Of a stretch of 64,000 nt of DNA, positions 53,942-62,502 are shown in pieces; within the stretch, counting starts at the first letter, position 1, and every line of letters begins with the position of its first letter. Source of the stretch: Acinetobacter modestus (lineage in GTDB: Bacteria; Pseudomonadota; Gammaproteobacteria; Pseudomonadales; Moraxellaceae); the NCBI RefSeq assembly GCF_014636095.1, contig NZ_BMDV01000001.1, forward strand, positions 1-64,000. The letters run 5' to 3'. Position numbers and translations under genes: made by a program. The notes beneath the pieces are model-generated. The model searched no databases. It worked only from the letters and a program-made list of their open reading frames with translations, and was not told the DNA's origin.

Positions 53942-53972
53942 TTGACCTTAAACCTCACTTTAAGCATAGCAT
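53942..53972 (+). promoter_or_regulatory. MerR-type promoter of the exported DJ-1 gene
   Basis: -35 TTGACC and -10 TAGCAT with a 19-bp spacer containing TTAAACCT-C-ACTTTAA. This spacer is nearly identical to the one at 54931. Confidence 0.82.
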
Positions 53973-54002
53973 TGGACTCAGGTAATTCATGAGGAACCTG
54001 TC

Positions 54003-54809
54003 ATGTTCAAAGCTTGGAATATTCGCAAAGGGTTAATTCCTATTTTTACAGTTGTTTTTGCAAGTAATTATGCATATCCATCTGAAACAGCATATCAACT
54101 TCACCAGACAAAACAAAATGGAAAAATTCTAGTGGTCATGACTAATCATGCGACTTATCCAACTCGAACAGATAAAACAGGATTATGGCTCACAGAACTC
54201 ACCCATTTTTATGATGTTGCCGAAGCTGCTGGCTATGACATGGATTTTGTCAGTCCACAAGGTGGTGGTGTTCCATTGGATGAACGTAGTTTAAAATCTA
54301 TTTACTTAGATCGTAGTGCTAAAGCCCACTTAGCCGATCCTCAATTTATGCAACGTCTGAAAACAACATTGGCACCAAATACAATTGAGCCGAAAAATTA
54401 TAAGGCGATTTATTATACGGGTGGTCATGGCACAATGTGGGACTTTCCAAATAATAAAGAGCTGAAAAATATTAGTGAAAAGATTTATCAACAAGGTGGA
54501 GTTGTTTCTGCTGTTTGTCATGGGGTTGGTGGATTATTGCCATTAAAAGATGAAAAAGGCAAACCTCTGATTGCAGGGAAAACAGTAACAGGTTTCGCCA
54601 ATATTGAAGAAACACTTTCAGGAATCAAATCCCAAGTCCCTTTTTCTTTACAAAATGGATTGATTGATCGTGGTGCAAAATATAAACGTGCTTTTCTCCC
54701 CTTTAGTTCTTATGTCATTACAGATGATCGAATTATTACTGGACAAAATCCTCAATCGAGTAAAGCTATTGCTGAAGCAGTCGTGAAAAAATTAAAAAGT
54801 TTAAATTAA
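54003..54809 (+). CDS. DJ-1/PfpI family protein with signal peptide
   Basis: A 268-residue paralogue of the 49681 protein. It has an N-terminal hydrophobic segment (LIPIFTVVFASNYAYPSE) likely to be a signal peptide or anchor. The nucleophile Cys172 is in SAVCHGVGG, with IYYTGGHGTMWDFPNN near 137 and LTELTHFYD near 64. Exported DJ-1-like proteins are less common; it would act in the periplasm. GAGGA precedes the ATG. Its promoter has the MerR dyad. Confidence 0.87.
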   Translation: MFKAWNIRKGLIPIFTVVFASNYAYPSETAYQLHQTKQNGKILVVMTNHATYPTRTDKTGLWLTELTHFYDVAEAAGYDMDFVSPQGGGVPLDERSLKSIYLDRSAKAHLADPQFMQRLKTTLAPNTIEPKNYKAIYYTGGHGTMWDFPNNKELKNISEKIYQQGGVVSAVCHGVGGLLPLKDEKGKPLIAGKTVTGFANIEETLSGIKSQVPFSLQNGLIDRGAKYKRAFLPFSSYVITDDRIITGQNPQSSKAIAEAVVKKLKSLN

Positions 54810-54825
54810 GTTTTCATATTGATAT

Positions 54826-54857
54826 TTAAAAACCAGATTCACGAAATCTGGTTTTTG
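54826..54857 (+). terminator. Intrinsic terminator
   Basis: AAAAACCAGATT / AATCTGGTTTTT stem with loop CACGA. Confidence 0.85.
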
Positions 54858-54930
54858 TGATTAGTTGTCTCCAATATTTTTATTTTTAAAGTTTTTAATT
54901 TTAATTTTCTCATTTTTATTAAAAATAAGC

Positions 54931-54961
54931 TTGACCTTAAACCTTACTTTAATCTTAGCAT
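54931..54961 (+). promoter_or_regulatory. MerR-type promoter of the decarboxylase-like gene
   Basis: -35 TTGACC, 19-bp spacer with TTAAACCT-T-ACTTTAA, -10 TAGCAT. It matches the promoter of the preceding gene nearly base for base. Confidence 0.85.
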
Positions 54962-54985
54962 TTCAGTGAGATCTATAGGAGTCAT

Positions 54986-56044
54986 ATGATCATGTTTAAT
55001 CTTACTCATTTAAATCGTTCTATTACTGCAATATCAATCAGCCTATTTTTAGGTATTTCTACTCAAGCAGCAGAAAATAATTTAACCCCTAGTACGGTAG
55101 CAAAAACAATGAGCAATAATACGCAACCCACTACAGTCGTCGAATTTGGCCCATATAAAGTCAATGTGCCTAAAGGTGGTTATTATGATCGTTTTCGGAT
55201 GAATCCTAACTTAGACGAGGTTGCAAAAGACCCAGCTGCGGGAAATATTGATTACTTTAGAACTATTCCTAAAAAACTAGTTGAAACACGAGTGGGAAAA
55301 GTTTGGTCTCCAAATTTTTATTACCGTACCAGTAATGTACAACTCCTCATGTTGGCACCTATAAATAAATTAAAAGCAAAACTACCATCCCCACTTGAGC
55401 CTTTACAACCATTCCCAGGCTATGGTTTAGTTTCGCTGACTTTCTTCTCATATGCGGTTGGCGATGTTGATCCTTATGACGAGGTTTCTATTGCGATCGT
55501 TGTTCGCCAACCAAACGCTCATTACTTTCATTCGACTGAATTATTAAGCTCAATGAGAAAGCATAATTATTATGGTTATGTACTTGCCTTACCCGTGGAT
55601 ACAGAGATTGCACGTGTGCGTGGTGTGTATGGGTATCAGTTGCCGAAATGGTTGACGCCAATAGACATGAAAATTGATCATCAACAGGTTCAAGCTCATA
55701 TCTATAATACGGACGGAAAACCTGATCTCAGTTTAACTGCACCAATACCAACTATTAAGAACGTCAAACCTCAATCACGCATCGAAACCAAGACGATGTT
55801 TAATCAAGTCGATGGTCAATGGCATCAAACTTCTGTGCAATCAAATACATTGGCTTTTGGTCAAAAGTTATTTCCTAAAAATGTCGAGCTAGTTCGTAGT
55901 GGTGGTCCTCTGAGCAAATTACTAGATGAGCTAGGTGCAAACAAAGTACTACGTTTAGATGTCGTCAAAGATGCACAATTGGCATTGAATATGCCTATTC
56001 CGATGCCATCTTTAGATAAAACAAAAGATAAAACTAAAAAATAA
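54986..56044 (+). CDS. Exported acetoacetate-decarboxylase-like protein
   Basis: A 352-residue protein with a signal peptide (ISISLFLGISTQAAEN). The mature part shows the acetoacetate decarboxylase-like beta fold: VSLTFFSYAVGDVDPYDEVS near residue 150, YYGYVLALPVDTEIARVRG near 192 and YGYQLPKWLTPI near 212. Whether the catalytic Schiff-base lysine is present cannot be decided by eye. An exported location is unusual for this fold. Strong AGGAG before the ATG. The C-terminal tail is Lys-rich. Confidence 0.75.
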   Translation: MIMFNLTHLNRSITAISISLFLGISTQAAENNLTPSTVAKTMSNNTQPTTVVEFGPYKVNVPKGGYYDRFRMNPNLDEVAKDPAAGNIDYFRTIPKKLVETRVGKVWSPNFYYRTSNVQLLMLAPINKLKAKLPSPLEPLQPFPGYGLVSLTFFSYAVGDVDPYDEVSIAIVVRQPNAHYFHSTELLSSMRKHNYYGYVLALPVDTEIARVRGVYGYQLPKWLTPIDMKIDHQQVQAHIYNTDGKPDLSLTAPIPTIKNVKPQSRIETKTMFNQVDGQWHQTSVQSNTLAFGQKLFPKNVELVRSGGPLSKLLDELGANKVLRLDVVKDAQLALNMPIPMPSLDKTKDKTKK

Positions 56045-56054
56045 ATCCTTCACG

Positions 56055-56085
56055 AAAGACATTCTCCGATGAGAATGTCTTTTAT
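56055..56085 (+). terminator. Intrinsic terminator of the decarboxylase-like gene
   Basis: AAAGACATTCTC / GAGAATGTCTTT stem with loop CGAT and following T's. Confidence 0.88.
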
Positions 56086-56251
56086 ATTAATCATAAATAT
56101 TTATCTTAAACTTTAAGAATTATCCCTCTATTATTTCAATCTTAGTTAGACTAAATTAAATCCAATTACTAAATAAAAAAATTATCTAAAAACAAAATTT
56201 ATATAAACATCCCTATGATTTCATATTTTAAATTAATCTTAAAAATTTTAT

Positions 56252-56288
56252 AAAAAAGCCAGAAACATATTTAGTATATGTTTCTGGC
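56252..56288 (-). terminator. Intrinsic terminator of the 57-58 kb operon
   Basis: 13-bp stem GCCAGAAACATAT / ATATGTTTCTGGC; T6 follows on the minus strand. Confidence 0.88.
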
Positions 56289-56309
56289 GAGAAAATTAAA
56301 TAACTTCAT

Positions 56310-57377
56310 TTAAGTAATAATCAATGCACCTGAACCTTTGATTTGCGTTACGAGTTGATAACCCATTAATTTGGCTGGCGTATATGTTCCACCTTTCACT
56401 TTTTGTTCAAGTAAATAACGAACTACCGTCAGCGCACCATTCACCGTTAAGCTATAAGCATTTTCAGTTTGAATTCGTGCTGTTTTGATCTGTCCTTGAG
56501 CATTTCTAGCCTCACCCCATACATAGGTTGGGAGCTTGGCACGTAGCTCCGCATTAGGCCCAACAACTGATTTTCCAATTATAGATTTCATCATTTTTTG
56601 CATGACTTGAAGTTTTAATAACGGGCGCAAGCTATTCAACATTTTTGCACCAAAAATTACTTTTGGGGATGCAGGTACAAACACCTCGATATTAGCAATT
56701 CCTGTCGTATAAAATGCCGTAGCCACATCGCCCCAAGGTACACTCATTGCACTCTTTTGACCATCACCAAAATCAATCTGGCGAACATGGTGTGCTAAAG
56801 GTACTGTAATAATTTTTCCATTTTTACGGATTTTTCCACCATCAGCCATACCCTCGGTACTGGTTTTTGCAGTTCCGGGCGAAAGCCCTGTTTTAGAATC
56901 AAAACCCAATGCCAAATGAGTTGCATCTGGTAAGGCCTCTTTCAGTGCAGCTGCGACACAATCTGTTGGAATAACGTCAAACCCAACACCTGGACAGAGC
57001 ACAATATTTGCTTGCTGTGCTTGAGCATCTAAAGACTGTGCCAGTTCAAAAACAGAAATCTCACCTGTAATATCTAAATAGTGCGCACCAGCATTAATAC
57101 ATGCTTGCATCATCGGCTTTGACGTTGATGAGAAAGGCCCTGCACAATGCATAACTAGATGCAGACCTTCTAACTGTTTGCTGATCTGAGTAACCTCATC
57201 TAGCCCAAAGGCACGAAATTCAAGACCAAGTTCCTGAGCTAATTCAGTGACTTTCGTTTGATTACGTCCTGCCAAGATAGGTTTTAGCCCTTGTCGCACA
57301 GCCTCTCGGGCAATTAGCTCACCCGTATAACCATTCGCGCCGTATATCATCCAATTTAAATTATTCGTATTTGTCAT
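56310..57377 (-). CDS. Saccharopine dehydrogenase-like NAD(P)-binding oxidoreductase
   Basis: A 355-residue protein with the N-terminal Rossmann motif MIYGANGYTGELIAREA near residue 10 and LVMHCAGPFSS near 74, followed by YLDITGEISVFE, CPGVGFDVIPTDC near 128. This is the saccharopine-dehydrogenase-like/trans-acting enoyl reductase group. It follows the old yellow enzyme gene by 12 bp and must be co-transcribed with it, giving it the same MerR-type promoter. Substrate unknown. Confidence 0.85.
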   Translation of the reverse strand: MTNTNNLNWMIYGANGYTGELIAREAVRQGLKPILAGRNQTKVTELAQELGLEFRAFGLDEVTQISKQLEGLHLVMHCAGPFSSTSKPMMQACINAGAHYLDITGEISVFELAQSLDAQAQQANIVLCPGVGFDVIPTDCVAAALKEALPDATHLALGFDSKTGLSPGTAKTSTEGMADGGKIRKNGKIITVPLAHHVRQIDFGDGQKSAMSVPWGDVATAFYTTGIANIEVFVPASPKVIFGAKMLNSLRPLLKLQVMQKMMKSIIGKSVVGPNAELRAKLPTYVWGEARNAQGQIKTARIQTENAYSLTVNGALTVVRYLLEQKVKGGTYTPAKLMGYQLVTQIKGSGALIIT

Positions 57378-57389
57378 ATGAAATCTCTG

Positions 57390-58628
57390 TTATTGATACG
57401 CAACATAATTACGCATATTGTTTTTATATTGGCGAGTACGACGTGCCATCGCAGCTTGCTGTAAAATCAATGCCCATAGAGGTGAAACTTTGGAATTGGT
57501 TTTTTTACCTAAACTTAGTTTACGCAACTGGAATTTTACTGTCGCCATATTGGCTAGAGAAGCCAATGTTTTATTTTCCCAAGTAATAGGTCTTAGCTCT
57601 GGTGCAATATTTTGACCTTGTTTCCATTGGTTTGGTAAATTAGGATCGATTGCCAAAGCGGTAGCTATTCCAACCATATCGACACCACTTTCAATCACTT
57701 GTTCTGCAATCTGTTTACGACGAATTCCACCTGTTACCATCACTGGCATTTTCGCGACTTTACGAATCTCTTGGGCAAACTCTAAAAAATAGGCTTCTCG
57801 TGCTAAGGTTCGTCCATCTCTAGCTTGACCTTGCATTGCAGGTGCTTCATAACTTCCACCTGAAAGCTCAACCAAATCTACAGGTAGTTCGTTCAACATT
57901 TTCACCACTTCTTGAGCATCTTCTGCACTGAAGCCACCACGCTGGAAATCAGCAGAATTCAATTTTACGGCTACCGTAAATTTTTCTGACACGACTGCCC
58001 TAACTGCTTTTACGATTTCAATCAAAATGCGAGCACGATTTTCTAGTGAGCCACCCCATTGATCTTGGCGTTTATTGCTCAGTGGTGATAAAAACTGACT
58101 AAGTAAATAACCATGTGCAGCGTGGATTTCCACACCATTAAATCCTGCTTTTTCACCTAAACGAGCGGTATTGGCAAAACGTTGAATGACTTCCTCAATC
58201 ATCTCCTGTGTCATTTCAATCGGAAGATTGAAGCGATTAGACATTTTGCCTAGATCTAATGCAACAGCTGATGGTGCCCAAGTTTGTTGTCCCAAATTCG
58301 ATTGCATTTGTCGACCGGGATGATTGATTTGCAGCCAAACTTGAGCACCTTTAGAGCGCCCAATTTGTGCCCAACGTTTAAAGGTGTCTAAATATTTTTC
58401 ATCTTCTAATACCACACCACCTGGTCCAGTCATGGCACGACGATCTACCATCACATTTCCAGTAATGATTAAACCAACACCGCCATTTGCCCATGCTTGA
58501 TATAAACGCATTAATGCTTCTGATGGCGCATGGTTTAGATCAGCCATATTTTCTTCCATTGCTGCTTTTGCAATGCGGTTTGGAATACGAGAACCATTTG
58601 GGAAAACCAGTCTTTCAAACACATTCAT
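57390..58628 (-). CDS. NADH:flavin oxidoreductase (old yellow enzyme family)
   Basis: A 412-residue FMN TIM-barrel protein: RIPNRIAKAAMEENMAD near residue 12, IITGNVMVDRRAM near 54, LQINHPGRQ near 97, GVEIHAAHGYLLSQFLSPLSN near 165 with the paired His, and MVTGGIR near 300. These enzymes reduce activated C=C bonds. ATG 58628 is chosen because AGGG lies nine bases upstream and the predicted transcript start near 58650 leaves too little leader for the ATG at 58643. First gene of a two-gene operon. Confidence 0.9.
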   Translation of the reverse strand: MNVFERLVFPNGSRIPNRIAKAAMEENMADLNHAPSEALMRLYQAWANGGVGLIITGNVMVDRRAMTGPGGVVLEDEKYLDTFKRWAQIGRSKGAQVWLQINHPGRQMQSNLGQQTWAPSAVALDLGKMSNRFNLPIEMTQEMIEEVIQRFANTARLGEKAGFNGVEIHAAHGYLLSQFLSPLSNKRQDQWGGSLENRARILIEIVKAVRAVVSEKFTVAVKLNSADFQRGGFSAEDAQEVVKMLNELPVDLVELSGGSYEAPAMQGQARDGRTLAREAYFLEFAQEIRKVAKMPVMVTGGIRRKQIAEQVIESGVDMVGIATALAIDPNLPNQWKQGQNIAPELRPITWENKTLASLANMATVKFQLRKLSLGKKTNSKVSPLWALILQQAAMARRTRQYKNNMRNYVAYQ

Positions 58629-58656
58629 TTCTTGTGCCCTCATTTTGTATGGTTTT

Positions 58657-58687
58657 ACTTTAAGATTAAAGTGAACTTTAATGTCAA
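58657..58687 (-). promoter_or_regulatory. MerR-type promoter of the old yellow enzyme operon
   Basis: On the minus strand: -35 TTGACA, 19-bp spacer with TTAAAGTT-C-ACTTTAA, -10 TAAAGT. Fourth member of the set at 50420, 53942 and 54931. Confidence 0.85.
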
Positions 58688-58856
58688 CCCATTTTAGGCA
58701 CTTTATTCACATATTTTTATGGATTATGAAAATTGAAAAGGCGATCTAACTTATGAATCGATGCTTTTTTAAAACAATTAACATATATTTAAAGATAACT
58801 TTTATTTTCTCTTGAAAAATTTCTTATTAAATTACAAAGTCTTAATATTTTTACAA

Positions 58857-58887
58857 TAAAAAAGTGCATGATCAACATGCACTTTTT
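58857..58887 (-). terminator. Intrinsic terminator of the ycaO gene
   Basis: AAAAAGTGCATG / CATGCACTTTTT stem with loop ATCAA; T6 on the minus strand. Confidence 0.88.
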
Positions 58888-58911
58888 AAGGGTTTAACGT
58901 TTAGCTTGTAT

Positions 58912-61116
58912 TTACACCGCTACTCCGACAGTCTTTGCACGCGCTTGATGCAATTTCTTATAGCTATCAATCAAACGTAAATGACGATCAAGCCCTTCAA
59001 GTTTCATACTTGTTGGTGTGAGACCATAAAAACGAACATTTCCTTCTACAGATCCAATAACAGCATCCATACGTTCGTTACCAAACATACGACGGAAATT
59101 CGTTTCATAATCTTCTAATTCCATCTCATCATCGAGTAATACTTCAAGTACTACGTTCATGCATTGATAGAATAATCCACGTTCAACGGTATTGGTGTTG
59201 TATTGTAAGAAGGTTTCAACCAGTTCTTTGGCTTCTTCAAACTGCTCTAATGCAATATAGATCAATAGTTTGAGCTCAAGAATAGTCAACTGTCCCCACA
59301 CGGTATTGTCATCAAATTCAATGCCAATTAAGGTCGCGATTTCAGTATAGTCATCTAATTCACATTCTTCTAAGCGCTCGACCAAAGCTTCAAGTTGAGC
59401 TTGATCCAAACGATGAAGATTTAAAATGTCTTCACGGAATGCCAAAGCTTTATTGGTGTTATCCCAAATTAAATCTTCGACCAAATAAATTTCAGAATAA
59501 TTTGGAACTAAGATACGACATGCTGTTGCACCTAAATGCTCATAGACAGCCATATATACTTCTTTGCCCATTTCTTCCAAAATGCTAAACAATTCAGCCG
59601 CTTCTTCCTCATTTGAGTTTTCACCATCATTGGTGAAATCCCACTCGACAAAGTCATAGTCTGATTTTGCACTAAAGAAACGCCATGAAACTAAGCCACT
59701 TGAGTCAATAAAGTGTTCAACAAAATTATTTGGTTCAGTGACTGCTTCACTTTGGAAGGTTGGTTGAGGAAGATCATTTAAACCTTCAAAACTACGCCCT
59801 TGTAAGAGTTCGGTTAGGCTACGTTCCAACGCAATTTCAAAGCTTGGATGTGCGCCAAATGAGGCAAATACACCTCCCGTGCGTGGGTTCATCAGTGTCA
59901 CACACATCACTGGGAAATCACCGCCCAAAGATGCATCTTTCACTAAAACAGGAAAACCTTGTTCTTCTAAACCTTGGATGCCCGCCACAATACTTGGGTA
60001 TTTTGCTAATACTTCTTGAGGTACATCAGGTAAAGCAATTTCACCTTCTAAAATTTCACGTTTAACAGCACGCTCAAAAATCTCAGATAAACATTGAACT
60101 TGTGCTTCAGCTAAAGTATTACCTGCACTCATTCCATTACTTAGGTACAAGTTTTCAATCAGATTCGATGGGAAATACACAACTTCCTGATCTGACTGAC
60201 GCACAAATGGCAATGAACAAATACCACGCTCTGTATTGCCTGAGTTGGTATCATATAAATGCGTACCCAGTAATTCATTATCTGGGTTGTAAATTTCAAG
60301 GCAATATTCATCCAAAATTTCTTTTGGTAATTTACCTTTCTGGCCCGGTTTGAACCACTTTTCGTCTGGATAATGTACAAATTCTGCATTGGCAATTTCT
60401 TCACCCCAGAACTGATCATTATAGAAAAAGTTACAGTTCAAGCGTTCAATGAACTCACCTAAAGCTGATGCCAAAGCACTTTCTTTGGTAGAACCTTTAC
60501 CATTGGTAAAGCACATTGGTGATTGTGCATCACGGATATGCAAAGACCAGACATTTGGAACAATATTACGCCAAGATGCAATTTCGATTTTCATACCTAG
60601 ATTCGCCAAAATACCAGACATGTTGGTAATGGTTTCTTCTAGTGGTAAATCTTTCCCTGCGATATAAGTGCTGCTTTCTGATGTCAGACTTGGCATCAAC
60701 AGTGCTTGTGCATCCGCATCAATACTTTCAACTTCTTCAATGATAAATTCAGGACCCGTTTGAATTACTTTTTTAACGGTACAACGATCAATCGAACGTA
60801 AGATGCCTTGACGGTCTTTTTCAGAAATATCAGCGGGTAATTCAACTTGAATTTTGAAAATTTGTTTATAACGGTTTTCAGGATCAACAATATTGTTTTG
60901 TGACAAACGAATATTATCTGTCGGAATATCACGAGCTGCACAATATACTTTAACGAAGTAAGCTGCACATAATGCTGATGATGCTAAAAAGTAGTCAAAT
61001 GGACCCGGTGCAGAACCATCACCTTTATAACGAATGGGTTGGTCAGCGATAACTGTAAAATCATCGAACTTGGCTTCTTGTCGAAGATTGTCGAGATAAT
61101 TAACCTTGATTTCCAT
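58912..61116 (-). CDS. ycaO: OsmC-YcaO fusion protein
   Basis: A 734-residue protein. Residues 1-135 are an OsmC-like domain (SAPGPFDYFLASSALCAAYFVKVY). The YcaO domain starts near 165 and has the nucleotide-binding pattern GKGSTKESALASALGEFIER near 217, MSAGNTLAEAQVQCLSEIFER near 332 and LVKDASLGGDFPVMCVTL near 394. A helical C-terminal part follows. E. coli YcaO lacks the OsmC part and is linked to RimO-dependent methylthiolation of ribosomal protein S12; the fusion form is common in other gammaproteobacteria. No azole-peptide precursor gene is visible nearby. Confidence 0.9.
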   Translation of the reverse strand: MEIKVNYLDNLRQEAKFDDFTVIADQPIRYKGDGSAPGPFDYFLASSALCAAYFVKVYCAARDIPTDNIRLSQNNIVDPENRYKQIFKIQVELPADISEKDRQGILRSIDRCTVKKVIQTGPEFIIEEVESIDADAQALLMPSLTSESSTYIAGKDLPLEETITNMSGILANLGMKIEIASWRNIVPNVWSLHIRDAQSPMCFTNGKGSTKESALASALGEFIERLNCNFFYNDQFWGEEIANAEFVHYPDEKWFKPGQKGKLPKEILDEYCLEIYNPDNELLGTHLYDTNSGNTERGICSLPFVRQSDQEVVYFPSNLIENLYLSNGMSAGNTLAEAQVQCLSEIFERAVKREILEGEIALPDVPQEVLAKYPSIVAGIQGLEEQGFPVLVKDASLGGDFPVMCVTLMNPRTGGVFASFGAHPSFEIALERSLTELLQGRSFEGLNDLPQPTFQSEAVTEPNNFVEHFIDSSGLVSWRFFSAKSDYDFVEWDFTNDGENSNEEEAAELFSILEEMGKEVYMAVYEHLGATACRILVPNYSEIYLVEDLIWDNTNKALAFREDILNLHRLDQAQLEALVERLEECELDDYTEIATLIGIEFDDNTVWGQLTILELKLLIYIALEQFEEAKELVETFLQYNTNTVERGLFYQCMNVVLEVLLDDEMELEDYETNFRRMFGNERMDAVIGSVEGNVRFYGLTPTSMKLEGLDRHLRLIDSYKKLHQARAKTVGVAV

Positions 61117-61335
61117 GCTGGCACCTAAATATTCTTATGTGTCAGCACAGACACATAAAATTTCAAATATTGATCAATAACCCGAATCGCGGATAAGAAA
61201 TTGATTTAAAAAGAGTAGCTAGAGTCATTCATTCATCTGAACAAAAAACTGACTCTAGTCATAATGGGCGCTATTATAGAAGTATTTTATGTAATTGATA
61301 ACTTTTGTCTGTTTTTCTAGCCTATTTATGAACAA

Positions 61336-62502
61336 TTAAATCCGCCCTACTTCCAAGTATGGAATCAAATTATTGTCAAAATTTACACGAGGGTCCCCAG
61401 CAAAACTAATAAAACCATGCATTCCTGTTAGGCGTTCACCTTTATAAAATGAGTTCAGTTGATAGCGTGGGTCTTTATGAGATAAGGTAAAACTTACAAC
61501 ACCTATACCTATTTTTCTTGATAGTTTGTAGGCATCTTTGAGCATACGATGGTGTAAGACAAGCGATTCTGGGTGACATAATAACGTGTGTAATACATGA
61601 TATTTCACTGAGTCACCTAATTTTGGTAGAGGCATACTTTTCGTAACAGATGTACAAAAATTATAAATAGGTCGCAGTGCACGAATTACTGGACTGTAAT
61701 GCAAAATTTTGGTTTGCTTAATTCCATGTTGATCCCATAAACCAAACATACCAACGAGCTTTTTATCTTGAAAATACAAGATAAAATCTGAAAGTTTAAT
61801 TCCTGAAAAGTATGAATGACCTTGTGCTAATTCTTCGAAGTTATAAGCAGGAATAAAATTATAATGATTCGACATTTCGGCAATAAAGTTATTCATTGCC
61901 GAAATGTGTTCTACATGCGCGACACAAGACTGAATGTTTTGATATTCATCTGGATTTTGAGTGATGCGCTTTAAGAAAGCTTTGATTTTTCTTTTGTTTC
62001 CTAAATGTGTCAACGTTAAAGTTTCGATAAAGCCTTCATCATAATAATCAGGCATACCTGTTTTCGCTGTTTGCATTGCTGCTCGAGCTGCATGATTATC
62101 ATTGAAAATAATCATTTGGCTAAAATTAGGTTCATACATACTGATTTTCACATGAGCGCCTAAAGCCTTAACCAAAGATTTCCCTCTATAGTTTTGATCA
62201 ACACGTAGATCGCTGGCATATCTTAGACTCTGTATTTGTCTATTGATATAACACGGTCGATAACCATTGCTATAACAGGCCACCTTTTTCTGCTGTTCCA
62301 TATCCTCGATGACAACATGTAATTTATGTCTATACAGAATGTCCGAAGCGTTAAAATAGCTCGGTTCACGCTGAAAGCTAATCTGCACGCCTCTGGTTGT
62401 CATTGGAACAGCAATGAGCTGTCTTAAACCTTGATCATCCTCGAGTGTAGCTTCTCGCGTAATTAAGGTATTGTCGCGATGTTGTACTAAATCCATGTTC
62501 AT
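61336..62502 (-). CDS. GNAT-fold acetyltransferase-like protein
   Basis: A 388-residue cytoplasmic protein. The acetyl-CoA site is suggested by LRVDQNYRGKSLVKALGAHV near residue 97, preceded by a strand with SLRYASDLRV. The C-terminal half (about 190-388) may be a second, degenerate GNAT fold (YFQDKKLVGMFGLWD near 245). The start shares one base with the stop of the TolC gene (TAATG), so they are coupled. Substrate unknown. What an acetyltransferase-like protein does in a TolC operon is unclear. Confidence 0.75.
   Translation of the reverse strand: MNMDLVQHRDNTLITREATLEDDQGLRQLIAVPMTTRGVQISFQREPSYFNASDILYRHKLHVVIEDMEQQKKVACYSNGYRPCYINRQIQSLRYASDLRVDQNYRGKSLVKALGAHVKISMYEPNFSQMIIFNDNHAARAAMQTAKTGMPDYYDEGFIETLTLTHLGNKRKIKAFLKRITQNPDEYQNIQSCVAHVEHISAMNNFIAEMSNHYNFIPAYNFEELAQGHSYFSGIKLSDFILYFQDKKLVGMFGLWDQHGIKQTKILHYSPVIRALRPIYNFCTSVTKSMPLPKLGDSVKYHVLHTLLCHPESLVLHHRMLKDAYKLSRKIGIGVVSFTLSHKDPRYQLNSFYKGERLTGMHGFISFAGDPRVNFDNNLIPYLEVGRI

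Noticed and set aside
60102..60353. Plus-strand frames opposite the ycaO gene
   Set aside because: They lie wholly within a well-supported gene on the other strand and show no domain or ribosome-binding site.
58912..61116. The YcaO protein as core of an azole-peptide biosynthetic cluster
   Set aside because: It is the common OsmC-YcaO fusion type, and no precursor peptide, dehydrogenase or cyclodehydratase partner gene is nearby.
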